Shown: positions 15,044 through 23,837 of the stretch, piece by piece
Numbering within the stretch: position 1 is the stretch's first letter
How the letters are laid out: each line of letters begins with the position of its first letter
Source of the DNA: Candidatus Melainabacteria bacterium
GTDB lineage: Bacteria > Cyanobacteriota > Vampirovibrionia > Vampirovibrionales > Vampirovibrionaceae
Assembly (NCBI GenBank): GCA_902168245.1
Contig: CABHPA010000056.1
Location: forward strand, 1-44,811
Direction: 5' to 3'
Length of the DNA stretch: 44,811 nt
The notes under the pieces: model-generated
The model's database searches: none
Told to the model about the DNA's origin: nothing
Seen by the model: only the letters and a program-made list of their open reading frames with translations
Position numbers and translations under genes: made by a program

Positions 15044-15754
15044 ATGAGCAATACGAAAAAAATCAGTCTTCTGATTCCGGTGTATAACGAGGTTGAGTCC
15101 CTGGAAACCCTTTTGGAGCGCGTGGAGTCTGTGGATTTCTGCGGCTTGGAGAAGGAACTGGTTATTGTGGACGACGGTTCCGAGGACGGTACGCGAGATA
15201 TCCTTCGGCGGCTGGAAGATCAGCATCCCCAGTACCGCATCATCTACCACGCCCAGAACATGGGCAAGGGCGCCGCCCTGCGGACTGCCATCGATGTGGC
15301 TTCAGGTGATATCATGGCGATTCAGGACGCCGATTTGGAATACGATCCCCAGGATTACCCGCCACTTATCAAGATGATTGTGGATAATCAGGCCGATGTG
15401 GTTTATGGAAGCCGTCTGAGCGAGGGCAAAACCAAGGAAGCCTTTGCCGGATTGCATTACCTGGGCAACAAATTCCTGACCCTGGTGACCAACCTGCTTT
15501 ACAGCACCCGGATTACCGACATGGAAACGTGCTACAAGGCGTTTCGTTCCGAGATTTTAAAGGGTATCAAGATCCGATCCAACCGCTTTGACTTTGAGCC
15601 GGAGATTACCGCCAAGGTGCTGAAGAAAAAGTGCCGCCTGGCCGAGGCTCCCATCTCCTACAACGGGCGGGCTTTCCACGAGGGCAAGAAGATCACCTGG
15701 GTGGATGGTCTCTGGGCGCTTAAGGCGCTGGTGAAGTTCCGGTTTATCGACTAG
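15044..15754 (+). CDS. GT2 family glycosyltransferase (DPM1/polyprenyl-phosphate type)
   Basis: From the ATG at 15044 it has 236 residues with no membrane helix. It begins with the GT-A strand KISLLIPVYNE, then VIVDDGSEDGTRDIL, the metal-binding QDADLEYDP, and TDMETCYKAFR. This pattern is typical of dolichol- or undecaprenyl-phosphate sugar synthases, which move a sugar from a nucleotide donor to a polyprenyl phosphate at the inner face of the membrane. The next gene, 12 bp away, is a polytopic glycosyltransferase of the kind that uses such lipid-linked sugars, so the two probably act in sequence. The sugar is unknown. Confidence 0.92.
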   Translation: MSNTKKISLLIPVYNEVESLETLLERVESVDFCGLEKELVIVDDGSEDGTRDILRRLEDQHPQYRIIYHAQNMGKGAALRTAIDVASGDIMAIQDADLEYDPQDYPPLIKMIVDNQADVVYGSRLSEGKTKEAFAGLHYLGNKFLTLVTNLLYSTRITDMETCYKAFRSEILKGIKIRSNRFDFEPEITAKVLKKKCRLAEAPISYNGRAFHEGKKITWVDGLWALKALVKFRFID

Positions 15755-15766
15755 GACGTAGCGGGC

Positions 15767-17455
15767 ATGGTGGGGTTATTCTGGCGGCAATATAAAACCG
15801 ATGTCCTGTTTGTCACTGGCGTGGTGCTGGTGGCGGGAATCCTGATGGGGCTGATGCTGAACCCTTTCCTGACCGTGGTGAACCATGACAGCGCCATTTT
15901 CTGCATCCTGGCCCAGTCCATCCTCAAGGGAAACTACCTGCTGACCTCCGAACCCAATCCGCAGCCCTATTTCACTTTTCCGCCATTATTGGCGCTGCAA
16001 CTGGCTGGCTTAATGCAGCTTTTCGGCAACGAGGATCTTCAAGCCATGCAGTGGGTGTTCAAGGGCTATATCGATTTGTTGTTTCTGGCCAGCCTGCCCC
16101 TGTTTTACGCCTGGGTTCGCCAGATGATGTCCCGCCGGGACGCCATGATCCTGACCCCGCTGGTAGCCGTCAATCCGATTATCTTCAAGTACAGTTCCGA
16201 TATTCTCTCCGACACGCCCTACTGGGCCTTTTCCATGCTGGCTATCTATGCGGCGTGGTGTTTCTGGAAGAATCAGGAGCCTCAGCCATCCGGAGCGGGC
16301 AAGCCAATGGGGTGGTTTTTCCTCACCGTGCTGATGATTATTCTGTGTGCGCTGACCCGACAGATAGGCGTGGCCTTGGTGGTGGCTTTTCTGGCGACTT
16401 TATCGTTCAAAAGGCAATGGAAGCTACTGATTGCCGCCGCATTACTGTTTATTCTCACTGTGGGCGGCTGGCAGAGCTACGAGCATTTCTACCGGCTCCA
16501 GCACCGCAGCGATATCAGCTCCCTGAACCAGCAAGGTGTGCAGGAAGTGCTGGATAAATCGCCCATCAAGCTGGAATACGTCAAGCATTTCCTGGTGGAT
16601 CGGCCCGTGGATCTGGATCAGAACCGCATGCAGACCACTCCGGCCATTTTGCTGCAAAACATCGTGGATCGCATCGAGGCATATACGAAACTCTCACTGG
16701 ATCATCTGCTGCCGGGCTTTAAGGCGAAAGGGCACAAGGTTAACCTGACCCACTTGTGGCCCCTGATGGCGCTCTTTTGGCTTCTTTTCTTTACTGGGTT
16801 TTGGAACCTGCTCCGACGCTTCCCGTTTGGGGGGCTATACATCTGCGTCTATATGGGTGTTTTGCTGGTTTACCCGTATATCAGCCAGCGCTTTTTGTTG
16901 CCGGTGTTCCCGATTATTCTGCTTTGCACCTATTCAGGCATTTTGACTATTCGTGACTGGCTTTCAGCAAAGTTCACCCTGTGCCGCAAACTGGCGCCCG
17001 CTGCGGTGCCTTTGTTTTTGCTCCTGGCTTTGGCCGGGCACTTACCGGATACTGTCCGTTGGGTGAACGCCGGGTACCAGTTGAAAAAGGCCAACCAGGG
17101 GCCGTCCTTGCGCAAGGGCAATAAGGCGTATTACGAAACCTTGCTGTGGCTGAAGCGCAATACCCCGCAAAACAGCCTGATTATCAGCCGGAAGCCGCCG
17201 GTCGTTTATTTCTACAGCGGACGACGCTCCACGGCGTTTCCGTTTACCGCCCACCAGGACAAGCTGTTTGCCTACATTCAGGAAAAACGGGCGCGTTACG
17301 GCAAGCAGTTTCCCCATATCTACATTTTTGAGGACAACGTGTTCGGTAGCAGTACCCGTTATCTCAAACCCACGGTGGAGAAATACAAAAATCATCTGTC
17401 GCTGGTGTACACCGATTTGGTCACCCAAAGCCGGGTTTGGCTGCTGAAGGACTAG
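15767..17455 (+). CDS. Polytopic glycosyltransferase, GT39/ArnT-like
   Basis: This 562-residue integral membrane protein has about ten to twelve hydrophobic helices, mostly in residues 13-430. A soluble C-terminal part (about 435-562) contains WLKRNTPQNSLIISRKPPV. The first periplasmic loop has NHDSAIFCILAQSILKGNYL, which resembles the acidic catalytic loop of the PMT/ArnT group. Such enzymes transfer sugar from polyprenyl phosphate to protein or lipid on the outer face of the inner membrane. It starts 12 bp after the GT2 gene and is probably co-transcribed with it. The acceptor cannot be told. Two candidate terminators follow. Confidence 0.82.
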   Translation: MVGLFWRQYKTDVLFVTGVVLVAGILMGLMLNPFLTVVNHDSAIFCILAQSILKGNYLLTSEPNPQPYFTFPPLLALQLAGLMQLFGNEDLQAMQWVFKGYIDLLFLASLPLFYAWVRQMMSRRDAMILTPLVAVNPIIFKYSSDILSDTPYWAFSMLAIYAAWCFWKNQEPQPSGAGKPMGWFFLTVLMIILCALTRQIGVALVVAFLATLSFKRQWKLLIAAALLFILTVGGWQSYEHFYRLQHRSDISSLNQQGVQEVLDKSPIKLEYVKHFLVDRPVDLDQNRMQTTPAILLQNIVDRIEAYTKLSLDHLLPGFKAKGHKVNLTHLWPLMALFWLLFFTGFWNLLRRFPFGGLYICVYMGVLLVYPYISQRFLLPVFPIILLCTYSGILTIRDWLSAKFTLCRKLAPAAVPLFLLLALAGHLPDTVRWVNAGYQLKKANQGPSLRKGNKAYYETLLWLKRNTPQNSLIISRKPPVVYFYSGRRSTAFPFTAHQDKLFAYIQEKRARYGKQFPHIYIFEDNVFGSSTRYLKPTVEKYKNHLSLVYTDLVTQSRVWLLKD

Positions 17456-17485
17456 CCGTCGTCTGGCGATGGGCTAGTATTTTTT
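17452..17485 (+). terminator. Terminator overlapping the glycosyltransferase stop
   Basis: CTAGCC and GGCTAG form a 6-bp stem that starts within the stop codon region, followed by TATTTTTT. Confidence 0.6.
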
Positions 17486-17520
17486 AGGGAACTGCTGGAC
17501 AGGTTCGGCTTGGCTGTGAT

Positions 17521-17545
17521 AAAACCTCCAAGGTTTTGTCTTTTT
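17521..17545 (+). terminator. Second terminator after the glycosyltransferase operon
   Basis: AAAACCT and AGGTTTT pair over 7 bp around a 3-nt loop, followed by GTCTTTTT. With the hairpin at 17452-17485 it makes a tandem termination site. Confidence 0.7.
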
Positions 17546-17639
17546 ACAAGATCCATTTTTAACTTGCGGGCCGGAATCGGGTTTTTTACCGATGCTGGCC
17601 GGACACTGCTCCCTTTAGGATGAGTTTGTGTCCCAACCT

Positions 17640-17663
17640 GTGATCATCACTTTTTTGTAGAAT
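17640..17663 (+). promoter_or_regulatory. Candidate promoter with overlapping palindrome, guaD
   Basis: A palindrome GTGATCATCAC (17640-17650) sits immediately before a -10-like TAGAAT (17658-17663), in the place of the spacer and -35. Binding there would block or replace -35 contacts, so a regulator of guanine deaminase is possible. This is inferred from position only. Confidence 0.35.
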
Positions 17664-17695
17664 TTTAAAAACAGAAGCTGAAAATAGAGAATTAA

Positions 17696-19054
17696 ATGTC
17701 AGAGTTTTTAAACCGTCTTGATGCGCCTATTTCCCCTCGTGCTTACCGGGGACGGGTTTTGCATGCGTTAAACGCCGAAGAGTCCTGCTATTGGCAGGAC
17801 GGGGGATTGCTGGTCGACTCTGAAGGCAGGATTGCGGCCTGCAACGATTGGGCGGCCCTTGAAAAGTCCAACCGGCTGGGTGGTTTTGAGGTGGTGTCCT
17901 TGCCGCCAAACGCCTTGATGGTGCCGGGCTTTGTGGATTTGCACGTGCATTTGCCCCAAATGGAAGTGGCCGGTTGCCAGGAGGCCAATTTACTCTCCTG
18001 GCTGGAGCGGCATATTTTTTCGGCGGAAGCCCGGTTTGCGGATGCGGCCCATGCCCAAGCCGTGAGCCGCTGGTTTTTTGGAGAGTTGCTGAAAAACGGC
18101 ACCACCACGGCGGCGGTGTTCCTCACTTCTCATAATGACGCGACCCGGATTGCCTTTGAAACCGCCCTGGCCCTGGGCAACCGGGTGGTTATGGGCCAGA
18201 ACCTGATGGATGTGAACGCGCCGGACGCCCTGTTAAAGCCTGCCCCGCAAATGCTGGCGGAAACCGAGGCCCATTGCGAACAGTGGCACGGGCGGGATCG
18301 GGGCAGGATTCAATACGCCTGGATGCCCCGTTTCGCCATTACCAGCAGCGAGGCATTGCTGGCGGGCATCGGCCAGTTGCGCCAGAAATACCCCGACGTT
18401 TATCTGCATACCCACCTGTCCGAGCAATTGGGCGAAATTGAGGCGGTGCGGGCGCAGTTTCCCTGGGCGACGGATTATACGGACGTGTATCAGCGTTTCG
18501 GCCTGCTGGCCCCAAAAACCATTCTGGCGCATGGCATTCATCTTTCCGATGATGAACTAGGGCGAATTCATGTCGCGGAATCAGCGCTGGCGCATTGCCC
18601 TTGCTCCAATTTTTTCTTGAAAAGCGGCCGGTTTCGCCTGTTAGATGTCCTGGCCCGCCGGTTGCGGTTCGGCCTGGGTTCCGATGTGGGTGCGGGGCCG
18701 GAATTGTCCATGTTTAAAGTGATGAAAGACGCCCAGTTCATGCAGGCCGATGCTCTGGTTTCCTTGCAGTCGCTGTTTTACGCGGCCACCCTGGGCGGCG
18801 CCAGGGCGTTGTTGCAGGAGGATCGAATCGGCAATTTTGAACCCGGCAAGGAAGCGGATTTCCTGGTTCTGGACCCCCTGGGGAAATCCTGCATGGCCTT
18901 GCCCGGCGGGGAGGCTGGCAGCCTTGATGCGCAGAGCGTGGCGCAGAATGATCCGGAGGGGATTTTGTCCCCGCTGGTTTACATGGGGGATGAGCGGTTG
19001 GTGCGGGCCACCTATGTTCGGGGGCGAAACGTTTACGGGAATTCCGGGGCATAA
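17696..19054 (+). CDS. guaD: Guanine deaminase
   Basis: Hydrolyses guanine to xanthine and ammonia, a purine salvage and catabolism step. The 452 residues belong to the amidohydrolase superfamily. The order of metal and substrate motifs fits guanine deaminase: PGFVDLHVHLPQ (about 75-86), HTHLSEQ, AHGIHLSDDEL, HCPCSNFFLKSG and GSDVGAGPELSMF. The last two are characteristic of GuaD compared with other amidohydrolases. The ATG at 17696 has only a weak ribosome-binding site (AGAGAA). The gene stands alone, with terminators before it and no further purine-degradation gene nearby. Confidence 0.93.
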   Translation: MSEFLNRLDAPISPRAYRGRVLHALNAEESCYWQDGGLLVDSEGRIAACNDWAALEKSNRLGGFEVVSLPPNALMVPGFVDLHVHLPQMEVAGCQEANLLSWLERHIFSAEARFADAAHAQAVSRWFFGELLKNGTTTAAVFLTSHNDATRIAFETALALGNRVVMGQNLMDVNAPDALLKPAPQMLAETEAHCEQWHGRDRGRIQYAWMPRFAITSSEALLAGIGQLRQKYPDVYLHTHLSEQLGEIEAVRAQFPWATDYTDVYQRFGLLAPKTILAHGIHLSDDELGRIHVAESALAHCPCSNFFLKSGRFRLLDVLARRLRFGLGSDVGAGPELSMFKVMKDAQFMQADALVSLQSLFYAATLGGARALLQEDRIGNFEPGKEADFLVLDPLGKSCMALPGGEAGSLDAQSVAQNDPEGILSPLVYMGDERLVRATYVRGRNVYGNSGA

Positions 19055-19324
19055 AGGGTTTTTGCGCCGGGTTTTAGCTGGCCGCCCATGTCCCGGGAAC
19101 GCCTCTGAACCATGAGAAAAACCCTTTTACAGCAGATGGGGGATATCGAACCCCTGCTGCCGACATTAGAATTGAAAAGAGGATTGAAAAGATTCAGTCT
19201 CTGATTAGACTCTGAATCAGGGAACCCATCACAAGTTCTTATGGGCATCATCTCTTTGGGAAAGTATCCAAAGTCCGCATGGGGCGGGCTTTGAGTCGGT
19301 GAGTGAGTTCAGCGTGGAGCCGCC
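19055..19324. other. Structured intergenic region after guaD
   Basis: Within 270 bp there are several pairing elements. AAAGGGTTTTT near 19052 is matched by AAAAACCCTTT near 19120. CCGGG and CCCGG lie inside that pair. A bulged hairpin with CAGCAG/CTGCTG ends lies at about 19132-19161. CTGATT/AATCAG lies near 19200-19220, and a 10-bp hairpin (CAAAGTCCGC/GCGGGCTTTG) at about 19269-19293. The minus strand of the second hairpin reads GGGGTTCGATATCCCC, like a tRNA T-arm with one extra loop base. No full tRNA or tmRNA can be folded. It may hold an undescribed RNA or only terminators. Confidence 0.4.
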
Positions 19325-20656
19325 ATGACGCATTTGTTGAATGAAAACGACCAGCATGAGGCGGGGAACCCCGAAGCCAGGCTTTGGGCGCAATACGGAA
19401 CCTCCCTGATTGAGGATTTGAACGATACGTTTGACCTGCTCTGGCGACAGATTATCCGGCCCGCCCTGAAAGCGATCCGAAACACCATTGCCGTTTACTG
19501 GCCAATTGCGTACTCGGCCCCGGTGCAGGCCAGGCAACTCAAATTCGCCCAGCCGACCTGCCGCAAGGTGGCCCATACCAGCGAAGCGTTTCGCAAGACT
19601 TACGGCCTGTCCCTGGAATCCGCCATCGCCATGCGCAAAATTCAAGGCTCGTTGGGAGAGGATTGGGCCAGCGCCATTCACGCGCCAACACGGGTGCATC
19701 AGGGTAAATCCAACCGCTGGGCCGATGCCCGCCAAAAGCCTGCAGCGGTTGCTATCAAGCCTATTCCGCCAAGTGAATCGGTTATTGCAGCCCCGTCGTC
19801 CGTCGTCAAGCCATCCGGTCGTAACGCCCCGGCTGCCAATGAGGAGATTCTCGGCCTGGATGATATTTTTACCGGCCCGGTTAAAGGGTTGTTTCTGGAG
19901 GGAATTCAGGCCGCCTCGGAAACCAGGGTCGTCCAACCCCAGACAAGCCCCAGGGTGATTTTACCGCAACCGGAAAGCCTTCCTGGGCGAACCGTGACCG
20001 AAACCCGGCCGCTCCTAATAGAAAAGCTGGAATTGGAAAAGGTAGAAAAAATAGAAAAAGCAGAAAAGCCGTGTCGCTTTGACGATGCGGTTATCCGTCA
20101 AGTGCGGTGGCCTGTCGCCGATGAGCCGGGAACTGTAAAACATGATGGCGTTTTGCCGGACATGCCAATGTATGAGCTGTACGCGCCGGAAGAAACCACG
20201 ACGGCATGGTTCAGCATGATTGAAGCCACCCCGGAAATTGTTTCGCAGGCCGCCGCGCCTGATTCTGAACCTGCCCCGGTTGAGCCCGACGGAACAGCCG
20301 ACATTGGCCAGGGTGATGATTCTGATCGGGGTGCTGAATGCACGGATGTGGGCGGCCCAGGCCAGAATTCAAGCGATGATGGGCCTGCCGCCAGCCAGAC
20401 GGACGTTGCCGAGACGAAGCCACAACAGAAGCCGACTTCCTTGCAAACGCCCAAGCCGCTTCAGCCCGTTGCGGAAATAAAGCCGCCCAAACCGGAGGCG
20501 CGTAAGCTGTTTCCGGATTACAGGCCACTGGATGAGAATGAAAGCGGGTTTGACCATATGGCCCGAAATAACCGCATTCTCTCCCGCAGCATTAGCAACC
20601 TGGTGGATAGCTATTTTCAACGGGCCGCGCAAGAGGAAGAACCTAATTTTTATTAA
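19325..20656 (+). CDS. Unknown 443-aa protein with long disordered middle
   Basis: No family is recognised. Residues 1-130 look folded, with a helix-rich stretch (LIEDLNDTFDLLWRQIIRPA and SEAFRKTYGLSLESAIAMRK). Residues 135-395 are rich in Pro, Glu, Ala and Lys with runs such as EKLELEKVEKIEKAEK, typical of disorder. A short conserved-looking tail (LFPDYRPLDENESGFDHMAR, then ISNLVDSYFQRAAQ) ends the protein. There is no signal peptide or membrane segment. A GGAG site 5-6 bases before the ATG supports translation. The shape, a folded head, flexible linker and terminal motif, suits an adaptor or scaffold, but that is only inference. A 235-codon frame on the other strand is its shadow. Confidence 0.65.
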   Translation: MTHLLNENDQHEAGNPEARLWAQYGTSLIEDLNDTFDLLWRQIIRPALKAIRNTIAVYWPIAYSAPVQARQLKFAQPTCRKVAHTSEAFRKTYGLSLESAIAMRKIQGSLGEDWASAIHAPTRVHQGKSNRWADARQKPAAVAIKPIPPSESVIAAPSSVVKPSGRNAPAANEEILGLDDIFTGPVKGLFLEGIQAASETRVVQPQTSPRVILPQPESLPGRTVTETRPLLIEKLELEKVEKIEKAEKPCRFDDAVIRQVRWPVADEPGTVKHDGVLPDMPMYELYAPEETTTAWFSMIEATPEIVSQAAAPDSEPAPVEPDGTADIGQGDDSDRGAECTDVGGPGQNSSDDGPAASQTDVAETKPQQKPTSLQTPKPLQPVAEIKPPKPEARKLFPDYRPLDENESGFDHMARNNRILSRSISNLVDSYFQRAAQEEEPNFY

Positions 20657-20666
20657 GATAGGGGCT

Positions 20667-20695
20667 TTCTCAGTGGCGAGCCGGGCTGTTACAAT
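20667..20695 (+). promoter_or_regulatory. Candidate promoter of the mgtC-like gene
   Basis: A -35-like TTCTCA (20667-20672) and an extended -10 TGTTACAAT (box 20690-20695) are 17 bp apart. The leader to the coding start is about 110 bases. Confidence 0.4.
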
Positions 20696-20810
20696 GGAAG
20701 GGTCGTTTGTGCTGGCCGCATGGCCTGATTCGGCAAGATGAAACAGCAATATGCAAAAGCATTCAAACAAATAGGACAGGAAATAGAAGAGAGGTAGCGT
20801 CTCAGCCTGA

Positions 20811-21545
20811 ATGGAATTAACCCTGAACGAGCAGATATTGCGACTCCTGCTAGCCCTGTTGCTAGGCTCTGTGGTAGGCATGGAGCGGGAGTACACCCAG
20901 CAGTCCGCCGGGTTGAGAACGCATATTCTGGTGTGTTTGGGGGCCACTATTTTTACCATCGTATCCATTTCGGACATGAGCCTGGGGTTGGTGCTGAAGG
21001 ATGCGGATCCGAATCTGGCCTATAAACTGGTGCGGGATCCCGCCCGGATTGCCGCCCAGATTTTGCCCGGCATCGGTTTTATCGGCGGGGGGGCGGTGCT
21101 GCGTCATGGGGCCAGCATTCGCGGGTTAACCACGGCGGCCAGCCTGTGGATGATCGCCAGTATTGGCATGCTGATCGGGGTTGGCTCTTACCAGTTGGCC
21201 ATTGTGGCCACGGTGTTCTCGTTTCTGGTGCTGTTTATCATCGGCGGGCTGGAGCGCAGCATGTTCAAGAAGCACCTCAAGAAATTCACCCTGTTGCGGG
21301 TGCAGGTGACGGCGCGGGAAAACGCCCTGACCGAAATTGAGCAGTGGCTGGATAAAAGCTTCCCGCGTAAAACCGTGGAGGTGAAAACCCAGCGCAACGA
21401 GGAAGCCAATACCGCCACCATGAGCTACACCGTGGACCTGAGAGGGGTACAGGCCGATGTGAACGTGCTGTCCCGCAAGCTGAACGCGCTGGATGGGGTG
21501 CTTTCCGCAACGCTCAAGGTCTTTCACGAAGAAAAAGAGGATTGA
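20811..21545 (+). CDS. MgtC/SapB family membrane protein
   Basis: This 244-residue protein has four to five membrane helices in the first 150 residues, with the MgtC signature LLGSVVGMEREYTQQSAGLR and the stretch GIGFIGGGAVLRHGASIRGL. A soluble ACT-like C-terminal domain (about 160-244) is present, as in the longer MgtC proteins. In pathogens MgtC lowers ATP synthase activity and supports growth in low magnesium. In most free-living bacteria the role is not settled. The ATG at 20811 has a distant purine-rich site (AGAGAGG). It appears to be a single-gene unit, convergent with the next. Confidence 0.9.
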   Translation: MELTLNEQILRLLLALLLGSVVGMEREYTQQSAGLRTHILVCLGATIFTIVSISDMSLGLVLKDADPNLAYKLVRDPARIAAQILPGIGFIGGGAVLRHGASIRGLTTAASLWMIASIGMLIGVGSYQLAIVATVFSFLVLFIIGGLERSMFKKHLKKFTLLRVQVTARENALTEIEQWLDKSFPRKTVEVKTQRNEEANTATMSYTVDLRGVQADVNVLSRKLNALDGVLSATLKVFHEEKED

Positions 21546-21591
21546 CGGTGCTTCGCCCTGGTTTCCAGATGCTACCGGCGGCTCGGCGGGT

Positions 21592-22449
21592 TTAATCGTT
21601 TAATTGGCGCTGTATCAGGGGCAGATTTTCCTGCATTGCCTTCAGCACGGTCTGGGCGGATGGGGGCCAGGGCAGGGGCGTGTCATCAATGCGCCGAACG
21701 GGAATGATGCCCTGAGCTGCGTTGCATAAAAAAGCGCCCTCCGCCTGTTTGGCAAGAACAAGGGGGAGAGGCTGGCCGGCTTCTGTTGCAACGCCGGCCT
21801 GGCTGGCTGCTTGCAGAACCTGCAAGCGGGTAATGCCCGGCAGACAACCATCTCGTTGTGGATCGGGGGTGTGCAGCGCCCCGTCCCGAATCAGGAAAAC
21901 ATTCGCGGTGCTGGCTTCGCTGATGCAGCCTTGCCGGTTGATGAACAGGACGTCGTCAAAGCCTGCCGCCCGGGCTTGCCGTTTCAGGAGAATCAGGTCG
22001 GCCATGGGGCCGGTTTTAATGGCGGGCAGCGGACGCCCATAATCGGCGCTTTGCAGGGAAAGCCCGCTGACGCTGGGCATGGGGGCCGAACGGGTGGAAA
22101 TCAGCAACCGGCACGGAATCGGCTGGGCGGAATAAAAGTCCCCGTAGCCGTCCACATCCGCAAAGGCGCTCAGGCGAATGACGGGTTCTTCTGGCTGATA
22201 CAAGCCGCGAATTTCCTTTTTTAGCAACGTATGGGAATAGCGCCAGTCCAGTCCCAAGCTGCGGGCATCGTGGGCCAGTCGGTTTAAATGGGCGTCCAGC
22301 CATTCATCGGCAATGGGCAGCCGCAGTGTGGTGTACGCGCCATAGCCAAACAGCAGCCCCACGGGGAAATACCCCGCTTCCTGCAACCGACAGGCATGCG
22401 CATTCAATTGGATCACTTCCCGGTGCATGCCGATGAATTCCTTTTTCAT
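21592..22449 (-). CDS. pabC: PLP class IV aminotransferase/lyase, PabC-like
   Basis: A 285-residue fold-type IV PLP enzyme, most likely 4-amino-4-deoxychorismate lyase, which makes p-aminobenzoate for folate. The Schiff-base lysine is in AIKTGPMADLILLKRQA (Lys145), followed by FINRQGCISEASTANVFL with Glu178. The N-terminal segment FPVGLLFGYGAYTTLRL is typical of the group. Branched-chain or D-amino-acid aminotransferases share the fold and cannot be excluded. The ATG at 22449 lacks a ribosome-binding site. The ATG at 22428 has AAGGA 10 bases before it and may be the true start. It lies 29 bases after the TOPRIM gene on the same strand. No pabA or pabB is in the window. Confidence 0.78.
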   Translation of the reverse strand: MKKEFIGMHREVIQLNAHACRLQEAGYFPVGLLFGYGAYTTLRLPIADEWLDAHLNRLAHDARSLGLDWRYSHTLLKKEIRGLYQPEEPVIRLSAFADVDGYGDFYSAQPIPCRLLISTRSAPMPSVSGLSLQSADYGRPLPAIKTGPMADLILLKRQARAAGFDDVLFINRQGCISEASTANVFLIRDGALHTPDPQRDGCLPGITRLQVLQAASQAGVATEAGQPLPLVLAKQAEGAFLCNAAQGIIPVRRIDDTPLPWPPSAQTVLKAMQENLPLIQRQLND

Positions 22450-22478
22450 GTGGTTGCGATTGTTGTCCGTGATTGCCG

Positions 22479-23837
22479 TTAGCGATTTTTGGCCAGCGCG
22501 CCCGTTCGCACCTTCAGGATGGTTTCCACCAGCCTGCGAATGGCGGCGGGCGGGGCGACCGGCTTGCCGTTCCGCGCGGCGGGCTGAATCATTTCCGCAT
22601 ACTGGCGGGCGAACTCGATTTTATCGAATGAACCCAGGTTGTAGGATTGCCATAGCGTCCTCAGCGCCTGAACCCGCCCTTTGCTCTGGTTGCTGGCCGT
22701 CAGCTCCTGGAAGCTTTCGCGGGTCACTTCCGGGTAAGGCTGGTAGTTCAGGTTAATGGCCTTCAGGGTCAGGTTCAAATCGTATAAATCCTCGAACTCG
22801 CCTTCTGCAATCTGGAAAATATAATCTTGCGGGCGCTTCAGCGGGGCCAGTTCCTGAGCGATTTCCGCCGCGTCGCTATCCAGCACGATGCAAATGGGAA
22901 TATTCAGGTACCGGACGGCCTCGCCATAAATGGAAAGCACATGGTTTTTGCCGCCTGCGGGTAGCACATCAATGCCCAAAGCGTTCAAGTCCAGTCCCAT
23001 GGCTTCCGCAAACAGGGGCAGCAGTATTTTTTCGGTCTCGCCCTCTACAATCACCAGGGCTTGCACCGGGCGAGGCAAGGCATGGCGGGAGGCGAGGGCC
23101 ATGCATTCCTTTTGGCCCAGCAGTTGCTGTAAGCGGCGAATGGCGATTGCCAAATTGTCCGGGGTAATGGCCCCTTGCGCCCAGTGCTGCTGTCCCAGCA
23201 GTTCCTGAATGGATTTCAGGCGGGCCAGCCGGGGAAATCTCTCCAGTTCAACGGCATCCAGAGAGGCCAGCAATTCCGACCACGGAAGCGGGCTGCTCAA
23301 CCTGCGACATGCCAGGTAGGCCAGCCGCAGGGTGTGGTCGTTTGCTTTGCCGGGCGGCTGGTCTTCCAGAGCCTGCAAAAAATCGGTGCGATACCCGTGC
23401 CGGGTCAAAAAGGTGGTCATTTGCTCCCGGTTAAGCGCCCCCTGGTAGTAATAACTGTGCATGGCGCCGGTGTCGCGGGTGCCTATCTGCTCAATATCTT
23501 GCCGTACCCAGGGTTCCGGGTTAAACGCCAACAGTTCCTCGCTCAGCAGAAACAGGGTCAGCCAGCTATCGGCCACCGGGTCTTGCACGTCGAAAAGCGA
23601 TTGCCACAACGAGCCGTAAATTTTCTCCAGAAAGGGTAACGGCAGCGCCTCCAAAACCTTTTTAGACAGTCCGGCGGACAACACGTTGGTTTTAATCAGC
23701 CGTTCGAACACCTTGGCTTCCTGGGCGGGCGGAAATTCGAATTTCAGCAGGCGGTTGGCGGAAGCGGCCAGGTTATCCCTGCCGGGCGTCTTAAAACTGA
23801 AAGCCATCTCGCTATGGCGCGCGTCCGGCAAAACCAC
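22479..23837 (-). CDS. Orphan OLD-type TOPRIM protein
   Basis: The 452 residues contain a C-terminal TOPRIM domain (about 262-360): LVIVEGETEKILLPLFAEAM with the catalytic glutamate, CIVLDSDAAEIAQELAP with the DxD acidic pair, then IAEGEFEDLYD. This is the layout of OLD-family nucleases. The ABC ATPase that normally precedes it is missing. Instead residues 1-250 are a helix-rich region of no known family. The start is uncertain. GTG at 23837 is the only standard one, and the same frame stays open for about 39 more codons to a TAG near 23949 without any ATG, so the N-terminus may be truncated or use a rare start. Probably a metal-dependent nuclease, although activity is unproven. Confidence 0.75.
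   Translation of the reverse strand: MVLPDARHSEMAFSFKTPGRDNLAASANRLLKFEFPPAQEAKVFERLIKTNVLSAGLSKKVLEALPLPFLEKIYGSLWQSLFDVQDPVADSWLTLFLLSEELLAFNPEPWVRQDIEQIGTRDTGAMHSYYYQGALNREQMTTFLTRHGYRTDFLQALEDQPPGKANDHTLRLAYLACRRLSSPLPWSELLASLDAVELERFPRLARLKSIQELLGQQHWAQGAITPDNLAIAIRRLQQLLGQKECMALASRHALPRPVQALVIVEGETEKILLPLFAEAMGLDLNALGIDVLPAGGKNHVLSIYGEAVRYLNIPICIVLDSDAAEIAQELAPLKRPQDYIFQIAEGEFEDLYDLNLTLKAINLNYQPYPEVTRESFQELTASNQSKGRVQALRTLWQSYNLGSFDKIEFARQYAEMIQPAARNGKPVAPPAAIRRLVETILKVRTGALAKNR

Noticed and set aside
19132..19161. tRNA or tmRNA on the minus strand
   Set aside because: Only the T-arm resembles one, with an 8-base loop. No acceptor, D-arm or anticodon arm can be formed, and no tmRNA 5' end lies at a suitable distance.
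19229..19936. 235-codon minus-strand frame opposite the 443-aa protein
   Set aside because: The plus-strand frame is longer, has a ribosome-binding site and a coherent composition.
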